Source: Labedella endophytica (GTDB lineage Bacteria > Actinomycetota > Actinomycetes > Actinomycetales > Microbacteriaceae). From it: a DNA stretch of 64,000 bases. A model generated the notes under the pieces. It was given only the letters and a program-made list of their open reading frames with translations. It searched no databases and was not told the DNA's origin. The stretch lies in assembly GCF_003990045.1 (NCBI RefSeq), contig NZ_RZGZ01000002.1, forward strand, positions 496,001 through 560,000, given 5' to 3'. The stretch's first letter is position 1, and the number at the start of each line of letters is the position of its first letter. The translations under genes and the position numbers were made by a program. Below, piece after piece: positions 43,900-52,504 of this stretch.

Positions 43900-45051
43900 A
43901 TGAACATCGAGAACCGCCCGACCCACACGACCATCACCGGCATCAGCGGGCACACGCACTGCGCGATCGTGCCGCCGTATCTCCTCGAACGTCTCGCCGC
44001 TCTCGACGAGCCCGGCTTCCGCCGGGCCGCGGCCGCCGCCCGGCACTCGCTCGTCCGTCGCACGGTGCACTCCCGACCAGCCGGCGTGCGCGAGGACGCG
44101 GCCTCGTCGCTCACCACACCGCGTCCGACGACCCGCGGCGAGCTCGTCCGCGCCGTCTTCGATGCGCAGAGCACCGAGGAACTCCCGGGCACGCGCGTCC
44201 GTGGCGAGGGCGATCCCGCCACGGGTGATGCGGCGACGGACGAGGCGTACGACGGTCTCGGGGCCACCCACGCCCTGTTCGCCGCCGCCTTCGATCGCGA
44301 CTCGATCGACGACGCGGGATTGCCCCTCGAGGCCACGGTGCACTTCGGGGAGGCGTACGACAACGCGTTCTGGGACGGTTCGCGCATGGTGTTCGGCGAC
44401 GGTGACGGTGAAGTGTTCGAACGCTTCACCCGGTCCCTCAGCGTGATCGGTCACGAGCTGAGCCACGGCGTCGTGCAGTATTCGGCGAACTTCGTCTACG
44501 AGGGGCAGTCCGGCGCGCTCAACGAATCGGTGGCCGACGTCTTCGGGGCGCTCGTCGAGCAGTACGCCGCGGGCGAGTCCGCCGACGAGGCGAGCTGGCT
44601 CATCGGCGTCGGACTCTTCACAGACGAGGTGGAGGGCGACGCGATCCGCTCGCTCGCCGAACCGGGGTCGGCCTACGACGACGACGTGCTCGGCGCTGAT
44701 CCGCAGCCGGGCCACATGCGCGACTACATCGAGACCGTCGAGGACAACGGCGGGGTGCACCTCAACTCGGGCATCCCCAACAAGGCCTTCCACCTCGCCG
44801 CCACCGTCATCGGCGGCTTCGCGTGGGAGCAGGCCGGACGTATCTGGTACCACGCGCTCACCCTCGGCACCCTCACCGCGACCGCCACGTTCGCGGAGTT
44901 CGCGGCGCAGACGATCCGCTCGGCGGAGGCGCTTTTCGGAGCGGACTCGGACGAGCGGTCCGCCGTGGTCGCGGCCTGGAACGGCGTCGGCGTGACGCCG
45001 GACGGCGCCGAACCGGCCGACGACGGAGACGGCACCCTCCCCCGCTTCTGA
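43900..45051 (+). CDS. Protealysin-like M4 metalloprotease
   Basis: Thermolysin-family zinc protease (383 aa). There is no signal peptide; a short propeptide with the protealysin PPYLLERLA motif (25-33) precedes the catalytic domain. Zn ligands His185 and His189 are in HELSH, with Glu186 catalytic and Glu209 in NESVADVF; the second active-site His287 is in [16 protein letters not shown]. Protealysin-like enzymes lack the FTP/PepSY propeptide of secreted thermolysins and are thought to work in the cytoplasm or leave by an unknown route. The ATG has GGGGGAAA 6 nt upstream. Directly downstream lies an emfourin-type inhibitor gene. Confidence 0.93.
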   Translation: MNIENRPTHTTITGISGHTHCAIVPPYLLERLAALDEPGFRRAAAAARHSLVRRTVHSRPAGVREDAASSLTTPRPTTRGELVRAVFDAQSTEELPGTRVRGEGDPATGDAATDEAYDGLGATHALFAAAFDRDSIDDAGLPLEATVHFGEAYDNAFWDGSRMVFGDGDGEVFERFTRSLSVIGHELSHGVVQYSANFVYEGQSGALNESVADVFGALVEQYAAGESADEASWLIGVGLFTDEVEGDAIRSLAEPGSAYDDDVLGADPQPGHMRDYIETVEDNGGVHLNSGIPNKAFHLAATVIGGFAWEQAGRIWYHALTLGTLTATATFAEFAAQTIRSAEALFGADSDERSAVVAAWNGVGVTPDGAEPADDGDGTLPRF

Positions 45052-45148
45052 CGGGCCTCCCGCTCCGGGCAGGACAGCCGGGTCGCGGCGGTGCCGGGGC
45101 CTCCTCCCCAGGGTCGAACGCACCGGCCCCCGGGCGGAGCACCGAGCG

Positions 45149-45154
45149 TAGACT
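45149..45154 (+). promoter_or_regulatory. -10 box of leaderless promoter for the emfourin-like gene
   Basis: TAGACT ends 7 nt before the ATG at 45162. It lies in the 110-bp gap after the protease gene, so the inhibitor can be made independently of it. Confidence 0.55.
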
Positions 45155-45161
45155 TGCGCGC

Positions 45162-45467
45162 ATGAGAGTCGAGGTCACGCGCAGCGGCGGATTCGCCGGC
45201 ATCTCGCGCGGCTGGCAGGCGGACGTCGACGAGCAGCCGGACAAGGACGAGTGGCTCATCCTCATCGACGATCTTCCGTGGGACGACGTTCCCGCCCAGC
45301 CGAGCGAACCGGACCGCTACACGTGGATCATCCGGATCGCGCCGCGTGCAGAGGCCGACGATTCCGGCCACGAAGCGGCCCTGCCCGAACGTGCGCTCAC
45401 CGGTGGCTGGAAGGAACTCGTCGACCGGGTGAAGGACTGCGGGACGCCCGTCCGTCCCTCTCGCTGA
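45162..45467 (+). CDS. Emfourin (M4in)-like protease inhibitor
   Basis: Small acidic protein (101 aa) resembling emfourin, the slow tight-binding inhibitor of protealysin-like M4 proteases, encoded next to them. The N-terminus MRVEVTRSGGFAGISRGWQAD fits the family, the middle (YTWIIRI) is a beta strand, and the C-terminus has ERALTGGWKELVDRVK. No signal peptide, so it would act where the protease is retained. Its own -10 box in the gap suggests constitutive or separately controlled expression. Assignment rests on context plus recognisable N- and C-terminal segments. Confidence 0.8.
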   Translation: MRVEVTRSGGFAGISRGWQADVDEQPDKDEWLILIDDLPWDDVPAQPSEPDRYTWIIRIAPRAEADDSGHEAALPERALTGGWKELVDRVKDCGTPVRPSR

Positions 45468-45543
45468 CCCCTCACGAGACCCGCTCGACGCGTGGCCTCT
45501 CGTCCGCTCGATGCCCTGCCGCGTTCCGGTTGGCGCGCGGGCC

Positions 45544-46917
45544 TCAGCTCTGGTCGAGGGCCTCGTCGAGCGACTTCCCGCGTTTGTCCGCGAGGCCGAG
45601 TGCGGCGACGGCCGCGATGATGAAGAAGACGGCGAAGAGCACGAAGACCACCGTCGTCGACGCCGACAGGAGCAGGGCGGGCACGATGAGGGGGGCGATG
45701 ATCGAGGCGATCCGCCCCACGCCGGCGGCCCATCCCGCACCCGTCCCCCGCAGGGGCGTCGGGTAGAGCTCGGGGGTGACCGCGTAGAGAGCGCCCCACG
45801 CGCCGAGGTTGAAGAACGACAGCAGCATGCCCGCGCCGATGACCTGCCACTCCGCGGAGGCGAGGCCGAAGAGTGTCGCCGACACGGCCGAGCCCACGAG
45901 GAACGTGGCGAGAGTTCGATTGCGTCCCCACTTCTCCACGAGCACCGCCGAGACGGCATAGCCGGGCAGCTGAGCGAGAGTGATGATGAGCGTGTACCCG
46001 AACCCTCGTACGAGGTCGAAACCGGAGGCCACGAGGATCGTCGGCAGCCAGATGAAGGCCCCGTAGTAGGAGAAGTTGACGCAGAACCACACGATCCAGA
46101 GCGAGATGGTCTGTCGTCGGATGGGGGCGGCGAAGAGGCCCGAGAGCCGGGCGGGAGCGGAGGGCGCCGGAACCTCGGCCACTGTCGACGGGGCGACCGC
46201 CGGGGCGGGGACGCCGGCCGACTCCTCGAACCGTCGGACGGTCGCCTCGGCCTCGCCGATGCGTCCCTTCGATTCGAGGAACCTCACCGACTCCGGGAGG
46301 CCGAGCCGGATGACGACGGCGTAGACCGCGGGAACGGCACCGAGAGCGAGCGCCCACCGCCAGCCCGCGTCGCTCGTGGGGATCACGAAGAAGCCGATGA
46401 GAGCGGCGACGGTCCAACCGACGGCCCAGAACGACTCGAGGATGACGATGATGCGGCCGCGGATCCGCGGGGGTGCGAACTCGCTCACGAGCGTGGAGGC
46501 CACCGGCAGCTCGGCACCGAGGCCCAGGCCCACGACGAAGCGGAGCGCGATGAGCACGCCCACCGACCAGGCGAGGGCAGAAAGACCCGTCGCGAGCCCG
46601 AACAGGAGCAGGGTGAAGGCGAACACCTGGCGCCGACCGATGCGATCGGCGAGCAGTCCTCCGACGCTCGCGCCGATCGCCATGCCCAGGAAGCCGGCGG
46701 AGGCGACGAACCCGAAGGACCCGATGTCATCCGGCCAGGTGATCGCGAGCGCGGCGATGACGAAGGAGACGAGCCCCACGTCCATGGCATCGAGCGCCCA
46801 ACCGACGCCGGAACCCACGAGCAGTCGCCGGTGTTCGCGGGTGAACGGCAGCCGGTCGAGGCGTTCGATCCGGGTCGCCCCCGCAGGGGCCCGACCGGTG
46901 ACGGTTTCCGTGTCCAT
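45544..46917 (-). CDS. MFS transporter, NiaP/metabolite:H+ symporter-like
   Basis: Twelve-helix major-facilitator protein (457 aa). The GADRIGRR-type motif A (LLADRIGRRQVFAF) follows helix 2, ELPVASTLVSEFAPPRIRGRI marks helix 4-5, and the second half repeats the fold from about residue 265. The ALDAMDVGLVSFVIAAL start and overall pattern resemble sugar-porter/NiaP-like proton symporters for small acids (for example nicotinate), but the substrate is unassigned. The ATG is chosen at MDTETV. It is 83 nt downstream of the Lrp gene start region on the same strand, possibly one unit. Confidence 0.87.
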   Translation of the reverse strand: MDTETVTGRAPAGATRIERLDRLPFTREHRRLLVGSGVGWALDAMDVGLVSFVIAALAITWPDDIGSFGFVASAGFLGMAIGASVGGLLADRIGRRQVFAFTLLLFGLATGLSALAWSVGVLIALRFVVGLGLGAELPVASTLVSEFAPPRIRGRIIVILESFWAVGWTVAALIGFFVIPTSDAGWRWALALGAVPAVYAVVIRLGLPESVRFLESKGRIGEAEATVRRFEESAGVPAPAVAPSTVAEVPAPSAPARLSGLFAAPIRRQTISLWIVWFCVNFSYYGAFIWLPTILVASGFDLVRGFGYTLIITLAQLPGYAVSAVLVEKWGRNRTLATFLVGSAVSATLFGLASAEWQVIGAGMLLSFFNLGAWGALYAVTPELYPTPLRGTGAGWAAGVGRIASIIAPLIVPALLLSASTTVVFVLFAVFFIIAAVAALGLADKRGKSLDEALDQS

Positions 46918-47000
46918 GCGCTTATTCTCACAGCCCAGACCCAGCACGGGTACACACGGCGAACGGCCTCCCGTCCGGACCGGTGGGTGGGGCCCTCGCC

Positions 47001-47483
47001 TCAGCTGAGCAGGTCGTACCAGCCGGTGCCCCGCGCGTACTCGAAGACGAGGTTCGTCTCGGTGTGCGCGACGGCGGGGTGGCCCGTCAGATAGTCGACG
47101 ACGAAGTCGCGCAGCTCCGTGGAGTTGTGGGCGGCGAGGTGCAGGAGGTAGTCGTCACGGCCTCCCATGTGGAAGAGGGCCATGACGCCGGGCCAGGTAG
47201 GCGCCTCGGCTCGGAAGCGTTCGATCTCGGCCCGCGCGTGTTTCGTGAGGCGCACCGCGATGATCGCCTGGATGGGCGCTCCCAGCGCGTTGAGGTCGAT
47301 GTCGGCGTGGTACCCCGTGATGTGACCGGACCGCTGGAGGCGGCGGACACGCAGTGACACCGTCGACTCCGCGATCCCGAGCTCGCCTGCGAGCGCGGAC
47401 CCGGAGGACCGCGCGTTCTTCGACAGCAGGCGCAGGAGCGCCCGGTCGATGTCATCGAGCTGTTCGCTCTTGGAGCTCGTCAC
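47001..47483 (-). CDS. Lrp/AsnC-family transcriptional regulator
   Basis: Feast/famine regulator (160 aa). The winged helix-turn-helix occupies about residues 8-58 (LDDIDRALLRLLSKNARSS, GIAESTVSLRVRRLQRSG) and the RAM ligand-binding domain about 70-150 (AIIAVRLTKHARAEIERF, GRDDYLLHLAAHNSTELRDFV). A GTG start has AGGGGAAGA upstream. It likely responds to an amino acid. Location next to the MFS gene (same strand, 83 nt) suggests it may control that transporter. Confidence 0.9.
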   Translation of the reverse strand: MTSSKSEQLDDIDRALLRLLSKNARSSGSALAGELGIAESTVSLRVRRLQRSGHITGYHADIDLNALGAPIQAIIAVRLTKHARAEIERFRAEAPTWPGVMALFHMGGRDDYLLHLAAHNSTELRDFVVDYLTGHPAVAHTETNLVFEYARGTGWYDLLS

Positions 47484-47609
47484 GACTCTTCCCCTGCTTC
47501 GGTTCGGGTGGTGGAGGACGTGATCGATACCTCCGCCTCCGGAAGTCTACGTAAGAGGGCACCTCGAGTCCCTCCCCCACAACGCGTTACCCCACGGGGC
47601 GCACTGCCC

Positions 47610-47615
47610 TAGTGT
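47610..47615 (+). promoter_or_regulatory. -10 box of leaderless promoter for the DUF1304 gene
   Basis: TAGTGT ends 7 nt before the ATG at 47623, with no Shine-Dalgarno sequence in the gap. Confidence 0.5.
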
Positions 47616-47622
47616 CGGAGCC

Positions 47623-48021
47623 ATGATCATCCTCATCACCGCCGCCGCCGTGGCCGCCGCCGCCCTGCACGTGCTCATCTTCTACTGGGAGTCCGTCGCC
47701 TGGACCCGCCCGAACGTCTGGCGCCGCTTCGGACTCACGAGCCAGGAGGATGCGGAGACCACGAGGACCCTCGCCTACAACCAGGGGTTCTACAACCTGT
47801 TCCTCGCGATCGGCACGATCCTCGGTGTCATCCTCTACGCCGTCGGCCTCGTCGGAGCGGGTCTCGCGATCGGCCTCTTCTCCGTCTCGAGCATGCTGCT
47901 CGCGGCGCTCGTGCTTGTGTCGAGCGGCAAGGGGCGCATCAAGAGCGCGCTCGTGCAGGCGTTCTTCCCGCTCATCACCATCGTGCTCGTGATCATCGAG
48001 GTCGTGACGGCGACCCCCTGA
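47623..48021 (+). CDS. DUF1304 membrane protein
   Basis: Four-helix membrane protein (132 aa): helices at about 3-20, 57-78, 82-103 and 110-128, with the conserved DUF1304 stretch WTRPNVWRRFGLTSQEDAE and NQGFYNLFLAIG. Function unknown. It is divergent from the Lrp gene and convergent with the FKBP gene through a shared terminator. Confidence 0.88.
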   Translation: MIILITAAAVAAAALHVLIFYWESVAWTRPNVWRRFGLTSQEDAETTRTLAYNQGFYNLFLAIGTILGVILYAVGLVGAGLAIGLFSVSSMLLAALVLVSSGKGRIKSALVQAFFPLITIVLVIIEVVTATP

Positions 48022-48060
48022 ACCATCGTCGCCCTCTCCGACCTCACGGGGCCGGACACG

Positions 48061-48098
48061 ACGAACCCCCGGCGGAACGGCGTCCGTCGGGGGTTCGT
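48061..48098. terminator. Bidirectional terminator, DUF1304 / FKBP
   Basis: 11-bp stem ACGAACCCCCG/CGGGGGTTCGT (48061-48071 with 48088-48098), extended inward by a 4-bp stem CGGA/TCCG. It sits between the convergent stops at 48021 and 48118. Confidence 0.85.
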
Positions 48099-48117
48099 GG
48101 CGTTCGGGGGCTGAGGG

Positions 48118-48489
48118 TCAGCGCACGCCGAGCAGGTCGATCACGAAGATCAGGGTCTCGCCCGAGAGACGATGGCCGGAACCGGCCGGACCGTAGGCCT
48201 GGTGGGGCGGCACGGTGAGCTGGCGACGACCACCGACCTTCATGCCGGGGATGCCCTCCTGCCAGCCCTGGATGAGCTGGGCGAGGGGGAAGGTGATGCT
48301 CTGGCCGCGGCTCCAGGAGGAGTCGAACTCCTCGCCGGAGGAGTGGGAGACACCGAGGTAGTGGACCTCGACGGTCGAGGACGCCTGGGCCTCGTCTCCG
48401 TCGCCGACGATCAGGTCGACGGTCTCGAGGGCCTCGGGCGCGGGGCCGGTGGGGGCGTCGATCTCTGGCTTGTTGCGTGCTTCAGTCAT
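48118..48489 (-). CDS. FKBP-type peptidyl-prolyl isomerase
   Basis: Cytoplasmic FKBP (123 aa), proline isomerase/chaperone. The fold covers about residues 30-122: TVEVHYLGVSHSSGEEFDSSWSRG, FPLAQLIQGWQEGIPGMKVGGRRQLTVPPHQAYG, TLIFVIDLLGV, containing the active-site Trp of GWQEGI. There is no signal peptide. The ATG at 48489 is the first consistent start; an upstream in-frame start adds 10 residues without a site. Confidence 0.93.
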   Translation of the reverse strand: MTEARNKPEIDAPTGPAPEALETVDLIVGDGDEAQASSTVEVHYLGVSHSSGEEFDSSWSRGQSITFPLAQLIQGWQEGIPGMKVGGRRQLTVPPHQAYGPAGSGHRLSGETLIFVIDLLGVR

Positions 48490-48591
48490 ACGACCATCCA
48501 ACCGTTCGGGGCAGCCCACGTCAAAGGAGCCACCTCGTTCGAGACGGGGGTCTTGCGCACACGGGCCGCGAGGAGCATGATGCTGCTACGC

Positions 48592-48642
48592 ATTCATCGC
48601 CCGGTCGACTCGCAGGCACCGCCGCAGCACCGGGCGATGAAT
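48592..48642. promoter_or_regulatory. 14-bp inverted repeat in the FKBP/FAH divergent region
   Basis: ATTCATCGCCCGGT (48592-48605) is repeated inverted as ACCGGGCGATGAAT (48629-48642) with a 23-bp loop. No protein gene lies in this 240-bp stretch. It could be an operator pair or an RNA hairpin. A short palindrome AGCATGATGCT lies a few bases to its left. Confidence 0.5.
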
Positions 48643-48717
48643 CATGTCGGGGCCGGTGAGCGTCGAGGCGGGCCGCAAAGGGACTCCGCGGCTCCCGCCA
48701 CTCCCGGGTGGAGCGGA

Positions 48718-48723
48718 TACCCT
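48718..48723 (+). promoter_or_regulatory. -10 box before the FAH-family gene
   Basis: TACCCT ends 6 nt before the GTG at 48730; the intervening bases GGAGAC could also act as a weak ribosome binding site. Confidence 0.45.
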
Positions 48724-48729
48724 GGAGAC

Positions 48730-49611
48730 GTGAAGTTCGCGCACCTGATCTCCCCCGCCCAGCCCGACGCCGGAATCCGTCTCGCCGCCGTCGTCGACGA
48801 CGGGGCGGTGTTCCTCGACGAGATCCTCGACGACGCCCCCTCGACTCTCCAGGACCTGATCACTCGGGGCGACGACGAGCTCGCCCGTGTGTCGGCCTAC
48901 GTCGGCAACGCGGCGGCCTCGGGAGTGGAGCCCGTGGCCCTCTCGGAGCTCGAGCACGCGTCCGCCGTCCTCGAACCCCCCGTCGTGATCGCCGTCGGCC
49001 TCAACTACTCGGCGCACTCCTCCGAGCTGAACCTCAAGACGGACCAGGCCCCCACCCTCTTCACCCTCTGGCCGAACTCGCTGACGGGACACGGCCACAC
49101 CACCGAATGGCCTCGCGAGCTGAGCGAGCAGGTCGACTACGAAGCCGAGCTGGGTGTCATCATCGGCCGCCCGGCACGCAACGTGACCGAAGAGGAGGCC
49201 CTCGACTACGTGTGGGGGTACACGGTCGTCAACGACATCACGGCCCGCAACATCCAGTACTCCGAGACGCAGTGGACACGCTGCAAGTCGTTCGACGGAT
49301 TCACCCCCACGGGGCCGATCGTCGTGACAGCCGACGAGGTCGCGGATCCGCAGGACCTGCACGTGAAGACGGTCCTCGACGGACGCGTGCTGCAGGACTC
49401 CTCGACGGCGCTCATGGTGCGCACCGTCGCGCGACTCATCTCCCACATCTCGGGCAGCACCACCCTGCTTCCCGGCACCCTCATCTCCACGGGCAGCCCG
49501 GGTGGTGCGGGCTACTCGCGCGACCCTCAGGTGTTCCTGCAGGACGGGTCGACGGTCACCGTCTCGATCGACGGCATCGGAGAGCTCACGACCCACTGCC
49601 GGATGGTCTGA
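48730..49611 (+). CDS. Fumarylacetoacetate hydrolase-family protein
   Basis: FAH-fold enzyme (293 aa) of the YcgM/HpcE type that hydrolyses or decarboxylates 2,4-diketo acids. The N-terminal subdomain is MKFAHLISPAQP; the core has VAVGLNYSAHSSEL-like metal-adjacent sequence, then ELSEQVDYEAELGVIIGR with the acidic metal ligands, YTVVNDITARNIQ and GSPGGAGYSR near the end. Exact substrate unknown (acylpyruvate or homoprotocatechuate intermediate). The GTG start is set by the promoter/GGAG. Confidence 0.9.
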   Translation: MKFAHLISPAQPDAGIRLAAVVDDGAVFLDEILDDAPSTLQDLITRGDDELARVSAYVGNAAASGVEPVALSELEHASAVLEPPVVIAVGLNYSAHSSELNLKTDQAPTLFTLWPNSLTGHGHTTEWPRELSEQVDYEAELGVIIGRPARNVTEEEALDYVWGYTVVNDITARNIQYSETQWTRCKSFDGFTPTGPIVVTADEVADPQDLHVKTVLDGRVLQDSSTALMVRTVARLISHISGSTTLLPGTLISTGSPGGAGYSRDPQVFLQDGSTVTVSIDGIGELTTHCRMV

Positions 49612-49629
49612 CGCGTCGACCCACGACGA

Positions 49630-49675
49630 GAGGACGGGGATCGCGCACGTATCGACGCGCGCGATCCCCGTTCTC
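49630..49675. terminator. Bidirectional terminator, FAH gene / aspA
   Basis: 17-bp stem (49630-49646 with 49659-49675) with one G-U pair, loop of 12 nt, located between the convergent stops at 49611 and 49695. Confidence 0.8.
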
Positions 49676-49694
49676 GTGGTCGGGGTCGGTACGC

Positions 49695-51179
49695 CTAGGA
49701 GCCGGGCTGCGCGTCCACGTCGACGATGGGGATCGCCATCGTGGTGGCCTCGAGACCCGAGAGGCGAGCGGGCGACAGCTGCTTGTCGACCTCTTCGCGT
49801 GACATGAGGTCGGCCTCGACCACGAGGTCGGCGACGTTGCGGTGCGTCAGCAGAGCGGTCTTCGCGAGCGCGGCCGCGGCCGTGTAGCCGATGAACGGTG
49901 TGAGCGCCGTGATGACCCCCACCGAGCTGCCCACCATGGTGCCGAGGCGCTCCTCGTTGGCGGTGATGCCGTCGATGCAGTTCACCCGCAGGGTCCAGCA
50001 CGCCTGCGTGAGCCACGTGATCGACTGGAGCAGCGAATGTGCGATGACGGGTTCGAACGCGTTCAGCTGGAGCTGCCCGGCCTCGGCCGCCATCGTCACG
50101 GTCATGTCCGCGCCGACCACAGAGAACGCCACCTGATTGACGACCTCGGGGATCACGGGGTTCACCTTGCCCGGCATGATGCTCGATCCGGCCTGCCGGG
50201 GCGGCAGGTTGATCTCGCCGAAGCCGGCCTGGGGTCCACTCGACAGCAGCCGCAGGTCGTTGCAGATCTTCGAGAGCTTGATGGCCGAGCGCTTGAGCGT
50301 GCCGCTGAACGACATGAACCCGCCGGCGTCGCTCGTCGATTCGATGAGATCGGGGGCCGTCTCGAGGCGCAGGCCGGTGATGGCGTTGAGGTGCTCGACG
50401 ACCGCCGCGGCGTAGCGCGGATCCGCTGTGATGCCGGTGCCGATCGCCGTGGCGCCGAGGTTGATCTCGGCGAGGAGCCAGACGGTCTCGGACAGACGGG
50501 CGTGGTCCTCCCCGAGCGTCGTCGCGAAGCCGTGGAACTCCTGGCCGAGCGTCATCGGGACGGCGTCCTGGAGCTGGGTGCGACCCACCTTGAGGACGTG
50601 GCGGAATTCGACGGCCTTCGCGGCGAACGAGGCCCGCAACTCCTCGAGCTCGACGAGCAGGTGGCGCAGGGCGAACGCGAGCGAGATCTTGACCGCGGTC
50701 GGGTAGACGTCGTTCGTACTCTGGCTGCGGTTGGTGTGGTCGTACGGCGACAGGAAGGCGTAGTCACCCTTCGGGCGCCCGGCGATCTCGAGCGCGACGT
50801 TGGTGATGACCTCGTTCGCGTTCATGTTCGTGGAGGTACCGGCCCCGCCCTGGATGACCCCGGTGACGAACTGGTCGTGGAACTCTCCGTCGATGACGCG
50901 CTGGCAGGCCTGGTCGATCAGGTCGGCCTTCGCGCGACTGAGGACACCGAGGTCGGCGTTGGTACGCGCGGCGGCCTGCTTCACCGAGGCGAGGGCCACG
51001 ACGAGGTCCGGGTAGACGGAGATCGGTCGCTTCGAGATCGGGAAGTTCTCGAGGGCACGCGCGGTGTGGATGCCCCAGTACGCCTCCGCCGGGATGTCGA
51101 GGGACCCGAGGGAGTCCGTCTCGGTGCGCACGGCGGATCCCGCGGCGCTGTTCGATCGGTGGGTCTCGGTGTCTGTCAT
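49695..51179 (-). CDS. aspA: Aspartate ammonia-lyase
   Basis: Fumarase/aspartase superfamily enzyme (494 aa) that interconverts aspartate with fumarate and ammonia. The signature GSSIMPGKVNP is present, as are TGVIQGGAGTSTNMNANEVI and the N-terminal ETDSLGSLDIPAEAYWGIHTARALENFPIS pattern specific to AspA rather than FumC. The ATG at 51179 (MTDTETHRS) gives the normal length; a start 22 codons upstream (51245) is open. A -10-like TAGACT lies at 51279-51284. It is divergent from lacI. Confidence 0.92.
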   Translation of the reverse strand: MTDTETHRSNSAAGSAVRTETDSLGSLDIPAEAYWGIHTARALENFPISKRPISVYPDLVVALASVKQAAARTNADLGVLSRAKADLIDQACQRVIDGEFHDQFVTGVIQGGAGTSTNMNANEVITNVALEIAGRPKGDYAFLSPYDHTNRSQSTNDVYPTAVKISLAFALRHLLVELEELRASFAAKAVEFRHVLKVGRTQLQDAVPMTLGQEFHGFATTLGEDHARLSETVWLLAEINLGATAIGTGITADPRYAAAVVEHLNAITGLRLETAPDLIESTSDAGGFMSFSGTLKRSAIKLSKICNDLRLLSSGPQAGFGEINLPPRQAGSSIMPGKVNPVIPEVVNQVAFSVVGADMTVTMAAEAGQLQLNAFEPVIAHSLLQSITWLTQACWTLRVNCIDGITANEERLGTMVGSSVGVITALTPFIGYTAAAALAKTALLTHRNVADLVVEADLMSREEVDKQLSPARLSGLEATTMAIPIVDVDAQPGS

Positions 51180-51278
51180 GGTCTCACTGCCGAAGGTGTC
51201 GTGCGTCGCGGTCGTCTGTGAAGGTGTCACGGTGGTTGGCTCCATTGCCGGTGTCGATGCTTGTGGCGGGACGGCTCG

Positions 51279-51284
51279 AGTCTA
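51279..51284 (-). promoter_or_regulatory. -10-like box upstream of aspA
   Basis: TAGACT on the minus strand; transcription from it would give a roughly 25- to 95-nt leader depending on which ATG is used. There is no good -35 at 17 bp. Confidence 0.35.
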
Positions 51285-51393
51285 ACGCGGCGATCCCTCC
51301 CCGATCGGGTCGCAGACGAGGGGTGTGAGCGGACGATCGATCGACCGCACCGACTCCTCATTAGAGTGAGGACACCGACGAAAGGACGCCTCT

Positions 51394-52362
51394 GTGGCGA
51401 CGATCTACGACGTGGCGCGACTCGCCGGGGTCTCCCCCGCCACCGTGTCCCGCGTCTTCAACGGCACCACGGTGACCCCGCAGAACGAGCGCGTCGTGAA
51501 GGAGGCGGCCGCGGAACTCGACTTCGTCCCGAACCGCACGGCCCGCACGCTGCGACTGCGCAGCAGCGACATCATCGCCCTCGTCATCCCCGACATCGAG
51601 AACCCTTACTTCACCGCGCTCGCCCGCGGAGTGGAGGACGAGGCGCGCGCGGCCGGCTACTCCGTGGTCCTCTGCAACACGGACGACGACATGTCGAGGG
51701 AGTCCGGCTACCTCGACGTGGCCGTGTCGGAGCACATGGCGGGCGTCATCATCGCGGCGGCGAGCGATCGCAGCGACCTGTCGCCCCTGCTCGACCGGAA
51801 CAAGGCCGTGGTCGCCGTGGACCGGGTCCCCCGCGGTGCCGCGATCGACGCGGTCACGGTGGACAACGTCGCCGGGGGGCGCGCGGCGACCACGCTTCTC
51901 GTCGAACGAGGCTACCGGCGCATCGCGTGCATCGCCGGTCCCGCCGACGTCGAGACGTCCACCCGGCGCATCGCCGGCTGGAGCGCGGCGCTCGAGGCGG
52001 CCGGGTTGCCCGAGGACCCGACCCTCCTCGAGCACGCCGACTACCGCGTCGACGGCGGTTACGCCGCTCTGGAGCGACTCCTCGCGCACGACGAGCGGCC
52101 GGACGCCGTCTTCGTGGCGAACAACCTCATGAGCGTCGGCGCTCTGCGGGCACTGCGGGACGCCGGCATCCATCCCCCGGCCGTCGGGATCGCCTCGTTC
52201 GGGGCGCTGCCCTTCTCGACGTCGGCCCCGACCGGGGTGTCGACGGTCTCCCTCCCGGCGCGCGAGCTCGGATCCGCGGCCGCCCGCATCCTCCTCGAAC
52301 GGATCGCCGGCGACCGCCAGGAGCCACGCACGGTCGTGCTCGAGGCCGTCCCCGTGGTCTGA
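51394..52362 (+). CDS. LacI-family transcriptional repressor
   Basis: Sugar-responsive repressor (322 aa). The N-terminal helix-turn-helix is ATIYDVARLAGVSPATVSRVFNG (2-24) with the hinge RTARTLR; the periplasmic-binding-like effector domain starts at IIALVIPDIENPYF. GTG start with AAAGGA 7 nt upstream. The isomerase gene follows on the same strand; its promoter carries a central-CG palindrome (52433-52444) of the type bound by LacI proteins, so this regulator probably controls the isomerase. Confidence 0.9.
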   Translation: MATIYDVARLAGVSPATVSRVFNGTTVTPQNERVVKEAAAELDFVPNRTARTLRLRSSDIIALVIPDIENPYFTALARGVEDEARAAGYSVVLCNTDDDMSRESGYLDVAVSEHMAGVIIAAASDRSDLSPLLDRNKAVVAVDRVPRGAAIDAVTVDNVAGGRAATTLLVERGYRRIACIAGPADVETSTRRIAGWSAALEAAGLPEDPTLLEHADYRVDGGYAALERLLAHDERPDAVFVANNLMSVGALRALRDAGIHPPAVGIASFGALPFSTSAPTGVSTVSLPARELGSAAARILLERIAGDRQEPRTVVLEAVPVV

Positions 52363-52424
52363 CGACCGACGGCGCACCGCCGGGTGGGTCGACGGCGTTC
52401 GTCACCACGGACCCTTCCGATCGC

Positions 52425-52452
52425 TTGCGTCTGAAATCGATTTCTGTAACGC
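52425..52452 (+). promoter_or_regulatory. Isomerase promoter with LacI-type operator
   Basis: TTGCGT (52425-52430) and TAACGC (52447-52452), 16 bp apart. The spacer contains GAAATCGATTTC (52433-52444), a perfect 12-bp palindrome with the CpG centre characteristic of LacI-family operators. Repression by the adjacent regulator is the expected control. Confidence 0.7.
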
Positions 52453-52504
52453 TGGAGCAGCGAGGGACGACACGTCCGCGCCGGCAATGCATCAAGGAGG
52501 ACGC

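Noticed and set aside
46918-46935. Leaderless promoter for the MFS gene (GAGAAT 6 nt before ATG)
   Set aside because: It lacks the TA start of the hexamer and was left out of the leaderless set.
51300-51309. 10-bp palindrome CCCGATCGGG between aspA and lacI as operator
   Set aside because: Too short and too GC-typical to separate from chance; no second copy nearby.
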